Shown here: positions 63,736 through 64,000 of the stretch, in pieces | How the letters are laid out: each line of letters begins with the position of its first letter | Position numbering within the stretch: the first letter of the stretch is position 1 | Source of the DNA: Sulfurospirillum sp. 1612 | GTDB taxonomy: Bacteria > Campylobacterota > Campylobacteria > Campylobacterales > Sulfurospirillaceae | DNA: 64,000 nt | Assembly (NCBI RefSeq): GCF_036556685.1 | Contig: NZ_CP140614.1 | Coordinates: 310,001 to 374,000 of the forward strand | Direction: 5' to 3' | The notes under the pieces: generated by a model | Seen by the model: the letters and a program-made list of their open reading frames with translations, nothing else | The model's database searches: none | What the model was told of the DNA's origin: nothing | Translations under genes and position numbers: made by a program

Positions 63736-64000
63736 ATGCACCACAAGAAATTTGATATTCATCAACTGAAAAGATTTATAATTAGTGGTGGGACCGCTAC
63801 GATATGCCATCTTGGGACGATGGCACTGCTCGTTTGGATTGGAATAAATGCCAGTCTTTCTACCTCAATCGGTGTGGTAGTTGGAGCAATTATTAATTAT
63901 ATTTTCCAATATTATTATACGTTTGATTCCGATTCAAAACATCATAATTCTATATTTAAATATATTATTACGGTCTCAATATCGTTTGTAAGCAATCTTA
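63736..64000 (+). CDS. GtrA family membrane protein (3' end missing)
   Basis: Only the first 88 codons are in the window. They read MHHKKFDIHQLKRFIISGG and then TATICHLGTMALLVW, NASLSTSIGVVVGAIINY and YYYTFDS, the GtrA/DPMS pattern with at least three helices. GtrA-like flippases move lipid-linked sugars across the inner membrane. AAGG eleven bases before the ATG is a weak RBS. Confidence 0.82.
   Translation, partial: MHHKKFDIHQLKRFIISGGTATICHLGTMALLVWIGINASLSTSIGVVVGAIINYIFQYYYTFDSDSKHHNSIFKYIITVSISFVSNL

Overview
The window looks like a chromosome segment of a motile, flagellated Campylobacterota bacterium (formerly Epsilonproteobacteria). Clues are the AT-rich sequence, the cheV-cheA(REC)-cheW cluster, the lpxB-greA-argC-lpxH and serB-tal-pilT-rplY-pth-lptG gene orders, and promoters with TTTAAG-type upstream boxes. 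I cannot name the genus. Genes are densely packed: no stretch over 300 bases lacks a gene (the longest gaps are 742-1012 and 14383-14648). I saw no tRNA, rRNA, CRISPR array, insertion sequence or prophage. The first gene (YeiH family) and last gene (GtrA family) run off the window.

Left part (about 1-23.4 kb) is an aryl-acid catabolic island. It holds an orphan LivK-type binding protein, a leftward pair (PaaY-like, PaaN-type aldehyde dehydrogenase), and a rightward operon paaF-paaG-paaH-paaI-paaJ-paaK plus one unrecognised gene. The repressor gene paaX follows. Leftward come an R2/ferritin-like diiron protein with a ferredoxin-NAD reductase, and a livHMGF ABC importer operon ending in a further crotonase. 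A flavoprotein dehydrogenase, an unknown gene and iorAB (arylpyruvate:ferredoxin oxidoreductase) complete it. Together this is a near-complete phenylacetyl-CoA route: uptake, activation by PaaK or direct formation from phenylpyruvate by IorAB, then isomerisation, ring-opening aldehyde oxidation and beta-oxidation to acetyl-CoA and succinyl-CoA. Classical paaABCDE epoxidase genes are absent. In their place is the two-gene diiron oxygenase/reductase pair, which I consider the most interesting candidate for an undescribed system. A 41-bp element, 36/41 identical, lies upstream of both livK and livH and suggests common control.

Middle part (about 23.4-50.9 kb) is a mosaic of accessory and housekeeping genes. 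It includes a Nudix hydrolase with a NUDT6-like N-terminus, a MutS7-type MutS fused to an HNH nuclease, and ethanolamine ammonia-lyase subunits EutB and EutC separated by an RND efflux operon. There are three MFS transporters, NhaA, a peroxiredoxin, an RhlE-type helicase, an MbfA-like ferritin/VIT iron exporter, an ABC-F ATPase, a NYN/OST-HTH protein, a hypoxanthine-DNA glycosylase, and a protein joining an FTR catalytic-like cysteine domain to a TusA-like domain that has lost its cysteine.

Right part (about 50.9-64 kb) is conserved core: lpxB, greA, argC, lpxH, cheV, cheA, cheW, an RRM protein, serB, transaldolase, pilT, rplY, pth, an LptF/G permease and a GtrA family protein.
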